NCBI GenBank assembly: GCA_900543025.1
Contig: UQPP01000044.1
Coordinates: 1-13,718, forward strand
Reading direction: 5' to 3'
Source: an uncultured Collinsella sp.
GTDB taxonomy: Bacteria; Actinomycetota; Coriobacteriia; Coriobacteriales; Coriobacteriaceae
DNA: 13,718 bases
Notes under the pieces: model-generated
Told to the model about the DNA's origin: nothing
The model's database searches: none
What the model saw: only the letters and a program-made list of their open reading frames with translations
Position numbers and translations under genes: made by a program
Shown here: one piece after another, positions 12,341 through 13,718 of the stretch
Layout of the letters: each line of letters begins with the position of its first letter
Numbering within the stretch: position 1 is the first letter of the stretch

Positions 12341-13627
12341 ATGTCGGTCGATATAGCCACGTATGTCCACGATCTTGCCGTCGAGGCCAAGGCCGCTTCG
12401 GGCGCGCTTGCCACGGCGAGTGATGTCCAACGCCAGGAGGCCGTGCGCGCCATGGCCGCGGCGCTTCGCGATGGCGCCGATTCCATCATTGCCGCCAACG
12501 AGCTCGATATGGCCGCCGCGCGCGATGCGGGCACCTCGGCAGGGCTCCTCGACCGCCTGCTGTTAACGCCCGAGCGCGTCGAGGGAATGGCCGCCGGTTT
12601 GGAGAAGCTCGCCGAGTTGCCCGATCCCGTCGGTCGCGTGCTCGACCACCGCGTGCTTGCAAGCGGCGTGGACCTGACCCGCGTGAGCGTGCCGCTGGGT
12701 CTGGTTGCCATGGTTTACGAGGCGCGCCCCAACGTGACGGCCGACGCCGCGGGCATCTGCATCCGCACCGGCAACGCCTGCATTCTGCGCGGCGGTTCGC
12801 TGGCGTATCACTCGTGCGCCATGATTGCCGAGCTGCTGGCCGATGCTCTGGAAGCGCAAGGCTTCCCGCGCGAGGCCGTCTCGATGATCGAGTCTACCGA
12901 CCGCGAGGCCACCGGCGAGCTCATGAAGCTCCGCGGCATCGTCGATGTGCTCATTCCGCGTGGCGGTGCGGGCCTGATCCAGCGCTGCGTGCGCGAGTCG
13001 CTCGTACCGGTGATCGAGACGGGCACGGGAAACTGCCACATCTACGTGCATGAATCCGCCGACTTCGATAAAGCGCTCAACATTATCGTCAATGCGAAGA
13101 CGCAGCGTGTGGGTGTGTGCAATGCCGCCGAGTCGCTGCTGGTCGATCGTGCCGTGGCAGATTCGTTTTTGCCTGCGGTCGTGGCCGTGCTGCACGATCA
13201 CGGTGTGCTGATTCACGGTGACGAGGCCACGTGCGCCGCATGCGTCGATGCCGGTCTTGCTGAGGGCGATGACTTTGTTGCCGCGACTGAGGAGGACTGG
13301 GGCCGTGAGTATCTGGCGCTCGAGATGAGCGTGAAGGTCGTGGCGAACGAGGACGAGGCCATCGCGCACATCAACCGCTATGGCACCATGCATTCCGAGG
13401 CCATCATCGCCGAGGACGAGGATGCCTGCGAGCGCTTCCTGGATGTGGTCGATGCTTCGGCCGTGTACGCCAACGCCAGCACGCGCTTCACCGACGGCGG
13501 CGAGTTTGGACTGGGTGCCGAGATCGGCATCTCGACCCAAAAGCTCCACGCCCGCGGCCCCTTTGCCGCCGAGGCCCTCACCACCTACAAATACAAGCTC
13601 CGCGGCACCGGCCAGGTCCGCCCATAA
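12341..13627 (+). CDS. proA: gamma-glutamyl phosphate reductase
   Basis: ProA reduces gamma-glutamyl phosphate to glutamate-5-semialdehyde with NADPH, the second step of proline synthesis. The 428 residues are close to the usual 415-430. The aldehyde-dehydrogenase fold shows VPLGLVAMVYEARPNVTAD (117-135), the cofactor region IRTGNACILRGG (141-152), and IPRGGAGLI (205-213). The catalytic Cys260 is in QRVGVCNAAES (255-265). The C-terminal ASTRFTDGGEFGLGAEIGIS segment is standard. The ATG at 12341 has GAAAGGG upstream. Its partner proB is upstream on the same strand but separated by the inverted hydrolase gene and a strong terminator, so proA needs its own promoter in the 113-base divergent gap. 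A broken repeat copy and an IS-like end follow the stop. Confidence 0.97.
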   Translation: MSVDIATYVHDLAVEAKAASGALATASDVQRQEAVRAMAAALRDGADSIIAANELDMAAARDAGTSAGLLDRLLLTPERVEGMAAGLEKLAELPDPVGRVLDHRVLASGVDLTRVSVPLGLVAMVYEARPNVTADAAGICIRTGNACILRGGSLAYHSCAMIAELLADALEAQGFPREAVSMIESTDREATGELMKLRGIVDVLIPRGGAGLIQRCVRESLVPVIETGTGNCHIYVHESADFDKALNIIVNAKTQRVGVCNAAESLLVDRAVADSFLPAVVAVLHDHGVLIHGDEATCAACVDAGLAEGDDFVAATEEDWGREYLALEMSVKVVANEDEAIAHINRYGTMHSEAIIAEDEDACERFLDVVDASAVYANASTRFTDGGEFGLGAEIGISTQKLHARGPFAAEALTTYKYKLRGTGQVRP

Positions 13628-13644
13628 CGCCCGCGTAAAGAAAA

Positions 13645-13662
13645 ACCACCACAAAGGTGCCT
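13645..13662. repeat. palindromic repeat copy 5, truncated
   Basis: AACCACCACAAAGGTGCCT matches the left arm and core of copy 2 in the same orientation. The sequence then departs, and no CTTTGTGGTGGTT right arm follows within the window. Every other copy has both arms, so this one is deleted or interrupted by the IS-like sequence beginning at about 13664. Confidence 0.75.
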
Positions 13663-13663
13663 T

Positions 13664-13718
13664 TGAACTGCCTCCCATTTCTTGGACATCGGGAAATGGG
13701 AGGTTTTCCATGAGTATA
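13664..13718 (+). mobile_element. probable left end of an IS3-family element (partial)
   Basis: The sequence changes from repeat to TGAACTGCCTCCCATTTCTT and then GGACA. Many IS3-family (IS150-type) elements begin with a similar TG-A-ACTGC-CCC...GGACA end. An inverted repeat follows: CCTCCCATTTC (13671-13681) with GAAATGGGAGG (13693-13703), then TTTT. A start codon with SD lies directly after it, where OrfA of such an element would begin. The window ends here, so neither the transposase nor the right end can be seen. An ordinary proA terminator is the main alternative. Confidence 0.5.
13710..13718 (+). CDS. possible start of a transposase OrfA (partial)
   Basis: ATG AGT ATA is preceded at six bases by GGGAGG (13698-13703), a strong SD. 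The frame runs off the window after three codons, so no product can be named. The SD lies wholly in the 3' arm of the hairpin 13671-13703. Position inside a likely IS end suggests OrfA. Confidence 0.3.

Overview
The window is GC-rich bacterial DNA with tightly packed genes, strong Shine-Dalgarno (SD) sites and short intergenic gaps. Gene content, codon use and the GTGGTGG-type palindromic repeats suggest a Coriobacteriia gut actinobacterium, possibly Collinsella. That is an inference from style and gene families; no database search was possible.

Layout. Bases 1-3014 hold four plus-strand genes separated by a recurrent hairpin repeat (AACCACCACAAAGG ... CCTTTGTGGTGGTT): a free-standing tRNA-synthetase B3/B4-domain protein, a MarR regulator, a DegV lipid-binding protein, and a one-domain MGMT-like protein with the PCHR cysteine motif. 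The repeat loops alternate in orientation, so the B3/B4 gene and the MGMT-like gene are each bracketed by an inverted pair. Bases 3015-3292 contain no convincing protein gene but have a run of hairpins. Bases 3293-5701 (minus) encode tryptophanyl-tRNA synthetase and a MraY/WecA/TagO-family undecaprenyl-phosphate sugar-1-phosphate transferase. The 525-base gap 5702-6227 contains a probable minus-strand 6S-like RNA (about 5911-6078) and a divergent promoter for the next gene.

Bases 6228-7166 encode a PflX-type radical SAM protein. A tRNA-Ala(CGC) follows, with a near-consensus promoter and a strong terminator. Next come a small tail-anchored coiled-coil protein of unknown function, nicotinate phosphoribosyltransferase (NAD salvage), and glutamate 5-kinase ProB. 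ProA (gamma-glutamyl phosphate reductase) completes the first two steps of proline synthesis, but it is separated from proB by a minus-strand prolyl-aminopeptidase-like hydrolase. The usual proBA operon is therefore split by a gene that may itself release proline from peptides.

After proA, a fifth copy of the repeat loses its right arm. The sequence then changes to something that looks like the left end of an IS3-family element, with a short inverted repeat that would sequester the SD of a start codon nine bases from the window edge. The least ordinary features are the repeat family and its arrangement, the structured leader of the B3/B4 gene, the 6S-like RNA, the hairpin cluster beside trpS, and this possible insertion junction.
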